Positions 51,624 through 60,057 of a stretch of DNA of 64,000 bases are shown one piece after another. The DNA comes from Mycolicibacterium moriokaense (lineage in GTDB: Bacteria > Actinomycetota > Actinomycetes > Mycobacteriales > Mycobacteriaceae): assembly GCF_003347205.1 (NCBI RefSeq), contig NZ_QQBJ01000002.1, positions 1 to 64,000 of the forward strand, in the 5' to 3' direction. Position 1 is the first letter of the stretch. Every line of letters begins with the position of its first letter. Position numbers and translations under genes: made by a program. The notes under the pieces are model-generated. The model searched no databases. It saw only the letters and a list, made by a program, of their open reading frames with translations, and was not told where the DNA came from.

Positions 51624-52988
51624 CTACGGATTCGACAGGGACGGCAGCCAGACGCCCGCCAGAGCGGAATCGACCGCCATCCCGAGGCGGCCCAACTGTT
51701 CCTGCGCGCTGATGTCCAGGTCGGTTTCGGCCACGACGCGCCGCAGCCGGGTCAGCTGACTGGACACCGCCGACTTGTGTGCGGGCTCGGTCACCCGCCA
51801 GCCCACGTCGCGCAGCAGGGTGAGCAACTCCGCGAGGACGGCAGGCTCCTCCCGGCCGTACTGAAGAGGCTGCGAGATCGCGATGTCCAGCAGGTCGGCG
51901 ATGTCGGGGTGGCGCCGCACCACGCGAACAATCCCGTCGTCGGATCGCCGTACGGTGCTGCCGAGTTGCCGCTTGGCCAACTCGGAAAGCAGCGCGGCGC
52001 TGTGACCGATCGCGTGCACAGCGGTGGTCGGATCGTTGATTCCCGGCGAGAGAGCCTTGATGGCGACGTCGGTCAGCTGACGCAGCCCGTATCCGACGTC
52101 TTGCACAGGCGTGCGCTCATTGCCGGTGCAGATGGTGGCGGCGATCTGTTCACAGAGTTTCTTTCGGCCGTCCTCGTCGGGCAGCCCGGCCCCATCTGCC
52201 GGCCACACGAACGCGACTGGGGTGTCGGCGATTATCCAGTCGCCGGGCACCCGGTCCACGAGCACGACGGCGTCGGCGTTGGTGGCCGCCGACAGCAGGT
52301 CTTCGGTGTCGACGTCGACCAGGAAGCCGGTCGAATTCGCGGTGACGGGCAATGCGTTGTCCGGCGGAGCCGGCACCGGGGCCGCTTCTTCTGAGTCGTC
52401 GCGCTCGGCGAACATCGTGCGTCCGGCCACCATGGCATCGCCGCGGACGGTGTCCATCATGGTCTCGACACGAATTTCGCGGACCAGGTGCGCGAGGAAG
52501 AAGACAAGCCCGATCACGCTGACGAACGCCAGCAGATAGCCGACCGTGATCGACAGCTGCGGGACGAAACTCGGCACGTCAGAGGACTGATCGCGAACGC
52601 TGCGCAGCACCGAGAGGGTGTAGACGAACGCGGCCAGGAACAACGCCAGGGTGCCTTGCACGAACCGGTCTCTGGCGAATGTGCGCAGCAGCCGCGGCGA
52701 ATACTGGCCGCTGGCCAACTGCAGCGTGACCACCGTCAGTGAGAACGTCAACGAGGTCACGGTGATCAGCGAGGAGGCGACGGTGCCAAGCAGCTCACGC
52801 GCCTCCGCCGCTCCCCCGCCGAACAGGTTGTCGCGCACAGTGATCGGCAGGACGTCGGTCAGCGCCTTGTCAACCGCGGGCAGTCCGATCCCCGCCGCGA
52901 GCGCGCAGACGACACCGAGCAGCGGCAGTGGCCACAGGCGTGTCCGCATCGCATCGCTTGTCCGTGTCCACCACCGTGTGGACGGCAT
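51624..52988 (-). CDS. DUF2254 family membrane protein
   Basis: A 454-residue integral membrane protein. Four N-terminal helices lie at LWPLPLLGVVCALAAGIGLP, TVASSLITVTSLTFSLTVVT, GTLALFLAAFVYTLSVLRSV and ITVGYLLAFVSVIGLVFFLA. A large soluble C-terminal domain contains the DUF2254 signature DVGYGLRQLTDVAIKALSPG then INDPTTAVHAIGH. Function unknown. The start at ATG 52988 is supported by GGAGGT six bases upstream; a longer frame to 53060 lacks this. It is convergent with the potassium-channel gene. Confidence 0.88.
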   Translation of the reverse strand: MPSTRWWTRTSDAMRTRLWPLPLLGVVCALAAGIGLPAVDKALTDVLPITVRDNLFGGGAAEARELLGTVASSLITVTSLTFSLTVVTLQLASGQYSPRLLRTFARDRFVQGTLALFLAAFVYTLSVLRSVRDQSSDVPSFVPQLSITVGYLLAFVSVIGLVFFLAHLVREIRVETMMDTVRGDAMVAGRTMFAERDDSEEAAPVPAPPDNALPVTANSTGFLVDVDTEDLLSAATNADAVVLVDRVPGDWIIADTPVAFVWPADGAGLPDEDGRKKLCEQIAATICTGNERTPVQDVGYGLRQLTDVAIKALSPGINDPTTAVHAIGHSAALLSELAKRQLGSTVRRSDDGIVRVVRRHPDIADLLDIAISQPLQYGREEPAVLAELLTLLRDVGWRVTEPAHKSAVSSQLTRLRRVVAETDLDISAQEQLGRLGMAVDSALAGVWLPSLSNP

Positions 52989-53083
52989 CCAACCACCTCC
53001 GCCGACCCACATTATCTCCCGGCCGTTTGCCGGTGACCGCGTATACGACTCACAGCCCACCCGGCGCGGGCGGGGCGGGACCG

Positions 53084-54277
53084 TCAGGTGCTGATCGCCA
53101 AGCGCGCGTCGATGGCATCGGCGGACAAGATTCGATCCAGGATCAGTGCCGCCGACCCGACGAGCGCGGACCTGTCCCCATGCGTCTCGGGCACCACCTG
53201 AAGAACCCGGGTGGCCAGAGCGGTCGCGTTGCCGTACAAGGCTTCCCGCAGTCCCGCCACCAGGATGTCGTAGGCGCGTGCCATGTCACCGCCGACCACG
53301 ACGACCGCCGGGTTGAGCAGGTTGACTGCCGCCGCGATCGCTTCACCGATATGGCGACCGCTCTCCCGGATCAGTCGGCGCGCCTCGGGGTCTCCTCGGT
53401 TGGCCAGGTCGACGACGTCGCGGATGTGGCCGACAGAGTGGCCTTGCTGCTGCAGAGTTCGCACCAACGTCCAACCGCCGGCGATGGCCTCCAGACAGCC
53501 GGTGTCGCCGCACCGGCAGAGCCGGCCCTGGGCGGCGGCCACCTTGTTGTGCCCGAATTCGCCTGCCGCGCCGACCGCGCCGCGTTGCAGCACGCCGCCG
53601 GCGATGATGCCCGCTCCGAGGCCGGTGGACAGCTTCAGCAACAGCAGGTCGTCGACGCCGCGGTAGGTGCCGTACCGCTCGGCGAGCGCCATCACGTTCG
53701 CGTCGTTGTCGACGACGACGGGCGCGGCGGTGAAGGGGCGGAAGTACGGCTCCAATTCGACACCGTCCCAACCGGTCATCACCGGTGAGTCGAGGATGCA
53801 TCCGTGCCCCTGATCGACGCTGCCGGGCAGGCTCAGGCCCACTCCGTGGATGTCACCCGGATCGTGGCCGGCCTCGGTCAGCAGTGCGTCAAGACGCTTG
53901 ATCAGGTCGGGCATCAGGTCGTCGGGTCCGGTGCCGCTGTCCCGGTCGACATCGGAGTGGGCCTTGATCACGCCGGCCAGATTGGTGATCGCCAGTTGGG
54001 TGCGACTGCGGCCGATCGCCACCGCGAGCACGACGCCGGAGTCGGCGTTGAACTTCAGCAACGACGGGGGCCTGCCGCCCGTCGACGCGCCTTCTTGCGC
54101 TTCGGTGACCAACCCGCTTGTCGCGAGGGCCGAGACCCGGGCGGCCACCGCGGTGCGGGACAGCCCGGTGAGCCGCCTTGCCTCGGTGCGGGTGGTCACG
54201 ATGCCGTCACGGATCAGAACGAACACATCGCCCGCGGTGGCGGGCGGGCCGGAGCCATCACGGCTGATGATCGGCAT
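53084..54277 (-). CDS. ROK-family transcriptional repressor (NagC/XylR type)
   Basis: A 397-residue protein. The N-terminal HTH is TTRTEARRLTGLSRTAVAAR, followed by the ROK kinase-like fold. The ATP-binding-like segments are VVLAVAIGRSRTQLAITNLA and LLLLKLSTGLGAGIIAGGVL. The zinc/ROK motif region is GEFGHNKVAA then CRCGDTGCLEAIAG (cysteine and histidine ligands). ROK repressors with an HTH respond to sugars. It is divergent from an MFS pump gene, and a perfect 11-base-arm inverted repeat lies between, so it probably represses that pump until a sugar-like ligand binds. Confidence 0.92.
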   Translation of the reverse strand: MPIISRDGSGPPATAGDVFVLIRDGIVTTRTEARRLTGLSRTAVAARVSALATSGLVTEAQEGASTGGRPPSLLKFNADSGVVLAVAIGRSRTQLAITNLAGVIKAHSDVDRDSGTGPDDLMPDLIKRLDALLTEAGHDPGDIHGVGLSLPGSVDQGHGCILDSPVMTGWDGVELEPYFRPFTAAPVVVDNDANVMALAERYGTYRGVDDLLLLKLSTGLGAGIIAGGVLQRGAVGAAGEFGHNKVAAAQGRLCRCGDTGCLEAIAGGWTLVRTLQQQGHSVGHIRDVVDLANRGDPEARRLIRESGRHIGEAIAAAVNLLNPAVVVVGGDMARAYDILVAGLREALYGNATALATRVLQVVPETHGDRSALVGSAALILDRILSADAIDARLAIST

Positions 54278-54330
54278 CTTTTCATTGAAACAAGCCGTTC
54301 ACCGTGTCAGCAAGACATGTAAGACGAATC

Positions 54331-54355
54331 ACTTATGCCTTAAAAAGGCATAAGT
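54331..54355. promoter_or_regulatory. Perfect inverted repeat, probable ROK repressor operator
   Basis: ACTTATGCCTT (54331-54341) and AAGGCATAAGT (54345-54355) are exact complements around AAA. This 25-base A/T-rich site lies 53 bases upstream of the ROK repressor start and 97 bases before the MFS pump gene. Its length and symmetry fit a dimeric ROK repressor. Confidence 0.8.
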
Positions 54356-54452
54356 TGATTGGAAAGGTGTTCAAAGCCTCGCTAGGCTCGGACGCGACGG
54401 GTGCTCTGCAACGTGGCGGGCGCCATTGATCCGAAACTGAAAGCAGGCTGTT

Positions 54453-55694
54453 TTGACCGCCACCGCCGTCCCCCATCGCGGCGTGCCATCACCGATGGCG
54501 CTCGTCGCCCCACACCCCGCTGTCGTCAAGCTGGCGGTCCTCGCCCTGGCATTGGGCGGGTTCGGGATCGGAACCACCGAGTTCGTCGCAATGGGCCTGC
54601 TGCCGGAGATCGCCGCGGGCCTGCACATCACCGAACCGACCGCCGGACACCTGATATCCGTCTACGCGCTTGGCGTGGTGATCGGCGCCCCGGTCATCGC
54701 GGCGCTCACCGCCCGCGTCCCCCGCAAGCTGCTGCTGACCTGCCTGATGGCGGTGTTCACGCTGGGCAACGCGGCCACCGTCGTCGCACCGAGCTACGGG
54801 TCTCTGGTCGTTGCGCGCTTCGTCTCGGGCCTTCCGCACGGCGCGTACTTCGGCGTGGCCGCCTTGGTCGCGGCGCGACTGCTGGGCCCCGGAAACCGCG
54901 CCAGGGCCGTCGCGCAGGTGATGACCGGGCTCACGGTCGCCACCGTCATCGGAGTGCCGCTCGCATCGTGGCTGGGCCAGGCCCTCGGCTGGCGCAGCGC
55001 TTTCGCGCTGGTGGCGGTGATCGGCGCGATCACCCTGGCCGCCATCTCGATCTGGCTGCCCGCCATCGACGCCACCCACGCCAGCAGTCCGCTGACCGAA
55101 CTGGGTGCGCTGCGCCGTCCGCAGGTGTGGCTGGCGTTGGGCGTCGGCATGGTCGGATTCGGCGGCATGTTCGCCGTGTACACCTATGTGGCCACCACGC
55201 TGACCGACGTCTCCGGTATGGCGCGCGCCTGGGTTCCGCTGGCGCTCATGGTGTTCGGCGCCGGCATGGTAGTCGGCAACCTCGTCGGTGGCCGGCTGGC
55301 CGACTGGTCGGTGGTCCGCAGTCTTTACATCCTGCTCACCGCCCTCGGCGTGATGCTGACGGTGTTCGTCGCCGCCGCGCACAATCCCGTCACCGCGATG
55401 GCGCTGCTGTTCGCGATCGCCGCGAGTGGTGCGGCTATCGCGCCCGCGTTGCAGACCCGGTTGATGGACGTGGCAGCAGATGCGCAGACGTTGGCTGCGG
55501 CGCTGAACCATTCGGCGCTGAACATCGCCAACGCGACGGGGGCCTGGATCGGCGGCGTCGTCATCGCGGCCGGACTGGGTTATACCGCGCCGGCCGGCGC
55601 AGGCGCCGTGCTGGCTGCTGCCGGAGTGGCGATCCTGACGGTATCGGTCCTGTTGCAGCGCAAGGCATCTCGACAGGAGGCAGTCGCACCGTAA
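54453..55694 (+). CDS. MFS drug/sugar efflux transporter (AraJ/Cmx-like, DHA1 family)
   Basis: A 413-residue membrane protein with 12 predicted helices. The first helices carry LAVLALALGGFGIGTTEFVA and MGLLPEIAAGLHITEPTAGH, the arrangement of AraJ/chloramphenicol-efflux (Cmx) proteins. The loop between helices 2 and 3 has ALTARVPRKLLLTCLMAVF (motif A-like). It exports a sugar or small drug by proton antiport. TTG 54453 was taken because it begins the N-terminal region; ATG 54495 (MALVAP) is also possible. The ROK operator lies directly upstream. Its stop shares a base with a 50-codon reading frame. Confidence 0.88.
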   Translation: MTATAVPHRGVPSPMALVAPHPAVVKLAVLALALGGFGIGTTEFVAMGLLPEIAAGLHITEPTAGHLISVYALGVVIGAPVIAALTARVPRKLLLTCLMAVFTLGNAATVVAPSYGSLVVARFVSGLPHGAYFGVAALVAARLLGPGNRARAVAQVMTGLTVATVIGVPLASWLGQALGWRSAFALVAVIGAITLAAISIWLPAIDATHASSPLTELGALRRPQVWLALGVGMVGFGGMFAVYTYVATTLTDVSGMARAWVPLALMVFGAGMVVGNLVGGRLADWSVVRSLYILLTALGVMLTVFVAAAHNPVTAMALLFAIAASGAAIAPALQTRLMDVAADAQTLAAALNHSALNIANATGAWIGGVVIAAGLGYTAPAGAGAVLAAAGVAILTVSVLLQRKASRQEAVAP

Positions 55695-55846
55695 TGAACA
55701 GCGTCGTTGATCCCCAAGTCAAGAAACTGGAACTGTTCCTCCCCCGCGGAGTTCACCTCACCCTGTCGGTCAAGGGCCGGGCATTGGATCTGCGCAGGAG
55801 CGTGGCGGTGACGGCGTCGCCGTCGTCAAACCTCTTCATTCGGTAG
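55694..55846 (+). CDS. Possible small protein coupled to the MFS gene
   Basis: A 50-codon frame starts at ATG 55694, overlapping the MFS stop as TAATG, and ends in TAG at 55846. The product begins MNSVVDPQVKKLELFLPRGV and is basic toward the end (GRALDLRRSVAV). No family is recognised and no membrane helix is present. Coupling to the stop codon supports translation, but codon-based evidence at this length is weak. The next gene starts 14 bases later. Confidence 0.4.
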   Translation: MNSVVDPQVKKLELFLPRGVHLTLSVKGRALDLRRSVAVTASPSSNLFIR

Positions 55847-55860
55847 GGAGTTCACCGATC

Positions 55861-56454
55861 ATGACCATCACCGAGAACGTCATCTACAGCTATGACCCCG
55901 ACGGTAATCCCGCGATTCGATACCACTCGCTGCCCGGCGCGTGTTCCGGAACCGCGGCGACCCTGGGCGAGGCCCGTTCGTCGTATCGCGCCGACCTCAC
56001 GACGCTGCTCGGCGTCGACCGCAGCCAGCTTCCTCCGGTCATCGAGCACATCGAGGCCGTCGTACACGGGATGTGGGTGCGGGAACGGGTCGGCACCGTT
56101 CACCGCGACCATCGCACCGACCGGATGCTGCTGCAGACCGTGCTCGCTGCGGGATCGGTCCAGGAGGATCTGCGGGCATACGTGCATTACGCGGCCGATC
56201 GCGGCTGCACACCCGTCGTGGTCCTGATCGAGCCGGAGGAACCGGTCGGAATCGTTTTGGACCAGATGACGGCGCGCGACACGATCGTGGTGGCCTACTC
56301 CGACGCCGAGTGCGGGTTCAGCTGGATGACGCTGTCCGGGCCCACCGCCGACGCCTACGACACGGCAACTCGTTCGATGACAGTGGCGCAGTATGCGCGC
56401 TCCCAGCACGGCGTGCGGGTCGGGGACGCAGGCTTGATGCGTGCCGTCGGCTAG
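55861..56454 (+). CDS. Hypothetical protein, unknown function
   Basis: A 197-residue protein. The N-terminal 45 residues (YSYDPDGNPAIRYHSLPGAC then SGTAATLGEARSSYRADL) faintly recall the HicB antitoxin fold of strand, turn and helix, but no toxin gene is adjacent. The rest contains IEHIEAVVHGMWVRERVGTV, VVVLIEPEEPVGIVLDQMTA and VAYSDAECGFSWMTLSGPTA, suggesting a mixed alpha/beta domain. GGGAG precedes ATG 55861. It lies between the MFS pump and the SpoIIAA-like pair on the same strand. Function cannot be assigned. Confidence 0.75.
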   Translation: MTITENVIYSYDPDGNPAIRYHSLPGACSGTAATLGEARSSYRADLTTLLGVDRSQLPPVIEHIEAVVHGMWVRERVGTVHRDHRTDRMLLQTVLAAGSVQEDLRAYVHYAADRGCTPVVVLIEPEEPVGIVLDQMTARDTIVVAYSDAECGFSWMTLSGPTADAYDTATRSMTVAQYARSQHGVRVGDAGLMRAVG

Positions 56455-56550
56455 GTGACTTTGTCCCCTACCTCATGACCCGAGCCCGTCGGAGACTGGC
56501 GATACGGCGGTTGGGCAGCCACTGCCGCACCCACCAGTTGAAGAGGGATC

Positions 56551-56916
56551 ATGCTCGATTACGACGTCGACACAGCGCGTTCCATCGTGCTCGTTCGCCC
56601 GCAATCCCGGCTCGACAAGGACGATTTCGTCGAACTCGCCAAGGCGGTCGACCCGCAAATAGAGGCGACCGGTGATCTGGCGGGCGTCATCATCGAGGCC
56701 AAGTCTTTCCCCGGCTGGGACGACTTCGGCTCGATGGTCAGCCACTTCCGCTTCGTCCGCGATCATCAGAAACACGTCAAGAAGGTCGCGGTTGTCACCG
56801 ATTCGCCGATGGGCGATATCGCAGAACACCTGATGTCGCACTTCGTGTCGGCGGAAGTCAAACACTTCCCCGCGGGGCAGACGGACGAAGCCAGAAAATG
56901 GATCGCACCGTCATGA
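56551..56916 (+). CDS. SpoIIAA-like (STAS-type, PF11964) protein 1
   Basis: A 121-residue cytosolic protein. Conserved elements are SRLDKDDFVELAKAVDPQIE, AGVIIEAKSFPGWDDFGSMV, HFRFVRDHQKHVKKVAVVTD and then HFPAGQTDEARKWI. This is the CRAL-TRIO/STAS-like fold named after SpoIIAA, but no anti-sigma partner is nearby. GAAGAGGGATC precedes ATG 56551. It overlaps its paralogue by four bases (ATGA). Confidence 0.85.
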   Translation: MLDYDVDTARSIVLVRPQSRLDKDDFVELAKAVDPQIEATGDLAGVIIEAKSFPGWDDFGSMVSHFRFVRDHQKHVKKVAVVTDSPMGDIAEHLMSHFVSAEVKHFPAGQTDEARKWIAPS

Positions 56917-57290
56917 TCGAGGTGCTATCCGGTTTTCCCGAGAACGTCGCGGCGTTCGAGTGCAGCGGACACGTGACCAAGGCCGACTACGAGACGGTGC
57001 TCATTCCCGACGTCGAGAAGCGGCTGCTGGATCACGACAAGATACGCATCTTCTACGAAATCGCCCCGGACTTCGCCGGAATCGACCCTGGCGCCGTGTG
57101 GGAGGACACCAAGGTCGGGTTCACGCATTTCCTTCGCTGGGAGCGGTTCGCGGTGGTCACCGATGTCGAGTGGATCAAGCAGACGATGAAGTTCGTCGGC
57201 TTCCTGATGCCCGGTGAGCTACGCGCATTTCCCACCAGCGAGGCGCAGCGCGCACGCGCCTGGGTGACGGAGGACGCACCCTCGACGTAG
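56913..57290 (+). CDS. SpoIIAA-like (STAS-type, PF11964) protein 2
   Basis: A 125-residue paralogue of the preceding gene: FECSGHVTKADYETVLIPDV then EKRLLDHDKIRIFYEIAPDF, GAVWEDTKVGFTHFLRWERF and AVVTDVEWIKQTMKFVGFLM. The WED-x-x-F element replaces WDD-x-x-F. It shares ATGA with the first copy, so both are made together and may form a heterodimer. An in-frame ATG at 56898 lies inside the previous gene and is less likely. Function unknown. Confidence 0.85.
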   Translation: MIEVLSGFPENVAAFECSGHVTKADYETVLIPDVEKRLLDHDKIRIFYEIAPDFAGIDPGAVWEDTKVGFTHFLRWERFAVVTDVEWIKQTMKFVGFLMPGELRAFPTSEAQRARAWVTEDAPST

Positions 57291-57397
57291 TCCGTCCGGC
57301 TGAGCAAGCGCTGATCAGCGAAGGTGCAGTTGACGCCGCACCTGGTCGCTGGCCATGCCGTCGACCTGGGCCCCTGGCGAGTCGAGCGTCCACCGAC

Positions 57398-58705
57398 CTA
57401 GGTCTTGTGTTGCGCCGCCGCCTCGAGCCCGGCGGTTTCATCCTCGTCTGGGCCGCCCCGACCGACCACATTCCGCATCACGGGTGCGCCCCAGGATATC
57501 GCGATCATGATCAGCGCGGCGGCGCCGCCGAGTATCGCGACGTAGAACGGGGCGCGTTCGCCAAGCGACAGCAGCTCGCCGCTCAGGATCGACACCAGAC
57601 CGGCCGCGAGAGTGAATAGCGCGATCTCCACACCCATTACCCAGCCCTGACGTTCCTCGTCGGCGCTGGCCGAGAAGACGGTCAAGAACGTGGGATACCC
57701 GACCCCGAAGCACAGCGCGAGGGGAACGAGCGCCAGGTAGGCGACCCACGGTGCGGGTGCGCCAATGAAAACCGCGATGGCGGCGATCATGCCGACCTCC
57801 GCCGCGACGATGATGGCCCAGCGTGGGAAGCGGGCCGTCGATGGGCCAACCAGGGCGATGCTGGCGAAGCACAATGCGACCCCCAGCACAAGCATGCCCA
57901 GACTCGTGCCTGCTGTCTTCAGGCCGAAGCGATCGGTGAAGTAATTCGCCATGAAGATGTATGCGCCCAGAAAAGACAATTCGAAAAAGAAGAACGGCCC
58001 CGACGTGCGCAGCACCTTCGGGTGTAGCCGGACTTCCCACAACAGCCGGAAGACGTCGACCGGGTTGATCCGCAACGGGGCGTTGTACCTCTTCGTGTCG
58101 CGAAACCACACCAGGACCATGACCATCGCAGCGAGGTTGAGGATCCCGCCGATCAGGAAGGGCAGCCACAAGGACGCGGCGTCGCCGATCAACGACTTGT
58201 CCGAGAAGACACCGCCGATGATCGGTCCGGCGATGAGGCCGATGCTCGTCCCCAACATGACCAGGCCCATATTGCGTGCTTTGTCGTTTTCGTCGGTGGA
58301 AAGATCCACCATGCCGGCCTGGGCGATTGGCTGCGTTCCCGCGGTGAAGCCGGTGATGGCGCGGCTGATCAACAGCAGTGAAAAGCTGTCGACGAAGATG
58401 GCGACGATCGTCAGCGCATAACCGGCCAGCGAGCCGCCGAGACAGATGAGGATGCCCCAGCGCCGCCCCACTGAATCCGACAGCCGGCTGATGATGACCA
58501 CGCCCAGGAACCAGGTGAAGAAGAACACCGCGATCAAAAGGCTGTAGTCAAGTCCGGCGGCGCTCGCGACGATGTTTTTCTGGACGAAGCCCGCGGACGG
58601 GTCGGTCACCAGGGTGTTGAAGATCGGGAACGCGAGACCCTGCCCCATGACGTCGACGAGTACGACGGACATCAACGCGAATTTGGCCATCTTCATTGAT
58701 TCCAT
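57398..58705 (-). CDS. MFS transporter (TetA/multidrug-type)
   Basis: A 435-residue membrane protein with 12 predicted helices. The first contains MSVVLVDVMGQGLAFPIFNT. The motif-A loop is RLSDSVGRRWGILICLG (D-x-x-G-R-R). Helix 4-5 contains LLISRAITGFTAGTQPIAQA. The central loop WFRDTKRYNAPLRINPVDVF separates two halves. It exports drugs or metabolites by proton antiport; the substrate is unknown. ATG 58705 was taken over further upstream GTG codons. It is convergent with the SpoIIAA-like pair, after a 107-base gap with nothing recognised. Confidence 0.87.
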   Translation of the reverse strand: MESMKMAKFALMSVVLVDVMGQGLAFPIFNTLVTDPSAGFVQKNIVASAAGLDYSLLIAVFFFTWFLGVVIISRLSDSVGRRWGILICLGGSLAGYALTIVAIFVDSFSLLLISRAITGFTAGTQPIAQAGMVDLSTDENDKARNMGLVMLGTSIGLIAGPIIGGVFSDKSLIGDAASLWLPFLIGGILNLAAMVMVLVWFRDTKRYNAPLRINPVDVFRLLWEVRLHPKVLRTSGPFFFFELSFLGAYIFMANYFTDRFGLKTAGTSLGMLVLGVALCFASIALVGPSTARFPRWAIIVAAEVGMIAAIAVFIGAPAPWVAYLALVPLALCFGVGYPTFLTVFSASADEERQGWVMGVEIALFTLAAGLVSILSGELLSLGERAPFYVAILGGAAALIMIAISWGAPVMRNVVGRGGPDEDETAGLEAAAQHKT

Positions 58706-58926
58706 CACTACATCAAATGGCGCGGGGGTAGGGATGTTTGGACCCGGCTGCACCGGAATTCTCGCGGAGTTCAGTACGCTGCTGGCAGCACCGCGTTGGA
58801 GCCCGATTCATCCGTACCCGGCCCGTCGGCGCCCGGATGCCATCGCGCCGCCGGTGAGATTCGTTGAGAAGTGCGGATGTAGAACAGTTCACCGAAACGA
58901 TCACGGCGCAATGCTGGTGAACACAC

Positions 58927-59187
58927 TCACCACCAGACGGTGGCCTTGTCGTCTTGTGGCGGCGCGGCCAGCGGCTGCGCGCTGCCGAGCAGATTGCCGG
59001 TGATGGTGCTGCAGAACCGATACATCGGCAGATCGAAGACGATGCTGCCGATGAAATGGGCGTCGGCGTGGAGAAGTTCCAACGCCGCGAGTGCGAACAC
59101 CCACGCCAGCGCACGGACGAATATGTCGTAGTGGATCGGGATGGGCTGATTGCGTATGCGCCAAGGCTTTTCGCCGTGATCGCACAT
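58927..59187 (-). CDS. Hypothetical small membrane protein (doubtful)
   Basis: From ATG 59187 the frame encodes 86 residues: KPWRIRNQPIPIHYDIFVRA, then a helix LAWVFALAALELLHADAHFI and a C-terminal part ending PPQDDKATVWW. A GTG at 59220 would begin directly after the DUF2182 stop codon. One membrane helix is likely. No family is recognised, and the ribosome site is poor. It lies directly downstream of the DUF2182 gene on the same strand. The 221 bases between it and the MFS start hold nothing that could be identified. Confidence 0.45.
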   Translation of the reverse strand: MCDHGEKPWRIRNQPIPIHYDIFVRALAWVFALAALELLHADAHFIGSIVFDLPMYRFCSTITGNLLGSAQPLAAPPQDDKATVWW

Positions 59188-59220
59188 TCGGCGGAGAGTC
59201 ACTGATCGGCATGTCGGCAC

Positions 59221-60057
59221 CTAGCCGCTGGCAGTGCCCGGCATCGGCGCCATGTCACCCGTCGATCCGCGGTCGGGAATCGTCAGGCCCGGGATGGCGG
59301 TGGGCGCCGCCACGATCAGCACGCCGAGTGCGAGCAGGATCGCCGCGGTCCCGTAGGTCACCACGCGACCCCACGGCAGCGTCTTCTCGGCGGCGATCAG
59401 CGCCGCCACGAACGCCATCCAGGCGATGCTCATGATGCCGAGCGCGAACAGCGCCGCCATCAGCGCCCAGCAGCAGCCGACACACCACGCGCCGTGAAGC
59501 GCGCCCATCCGCAGGGCTCCGGGCAGCCCATCGCGCCACGAGCCCAGCAGGAAGCCCAGCGGGCTGCGACAGTGCCGCAGGCAGACCTCTTTCAGTGGTG
59601 TCAGTTCATACACCGCTGCGACGACGAGGATGCCCCCGGCGAGCCAGCGACCGGCCCGATCCCATGCCAGTGTCTCGCCGAACACAGCACCTCCGACCTC
59701 GGATATCGCGAACGCGAGCAATCCGGCCAGCGTCCAGGTGAGCAGGTAGCCGCAGGTGAAGACCAGCGGCGCGATCGGCGACCGCTTCTTGGTCATCTGC
59801 GCGTACAGCGCCACCGTCGGCGCCACCGACGGAAACATCATCGCGGCCATCATCACCACCCAGATGACGAGGAACCAGCCGAGCGTGCCCAGGTCGGTGC
59901 CGGGCCCGTTGTCCATGCCGCGCATGCGATCGACGGTGAACCACCACGCCAGCGCCGCGAGCACGATCAGCAACGCGATCAGCCCGAGCCGGGCGCGCGC
60001 CGCCGCAAAGGCGGGCCGCAACCCCTCGGTCGATGCGTTCTCGGTCAGGCGGCCCAC
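59221..60057 (-). CDS. DUF2182 predicted metal-binding membrane protein
   Basis: A 278-residue protein with about eight membrane helices. Conserved elements are WFLVIWVVMMAAMMFPSVAP, LTPLKEVCLRHCRSPLGFLL and GALHGAWCVGCCWALMAALF; the cysteine/histidine clusters in the last two underlie the family description as a predicted metal-binding integral membrane protein. The C-terminus is Pro/Gly-rich. It overlaps the upstream DUF1326 gene by 13 bases and is co-transcribed with it. The metal and transported compound, if any, are unknown. Confidence 0.88.
   Translation of the reverse strand: MGRLTENASTEGLRPAFAAARARLGLIALLIVLAALAWWFTVDRMRGMDNGPGTDLGTLGWFLVIWVVMMAAMMFPSVAPTVALYAQMTKKRSPIAPLVFTCGYLLTWTLAGLLAFAISEVGGAVFGETLAWDRAGRWLAGGILVVAAVYELTPLKEVCLRHCRSPLGFLLGSWRDGLPGALRMGALHGAWCVGCCWALMAALFALGIMSIAWMAFVAALIAAEKTLPWGRVVTYGTAAILLALGVLIVAAPTAIPGLTIPDRGSTGDMAPMPGTASG

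Noticed and set aside
55861-56454. HicAB toxin-antitoxin system
   Set aside because: Only a faint N-terminal similarity to HicB; no HicA-sized toxin with its motif lies on either side.
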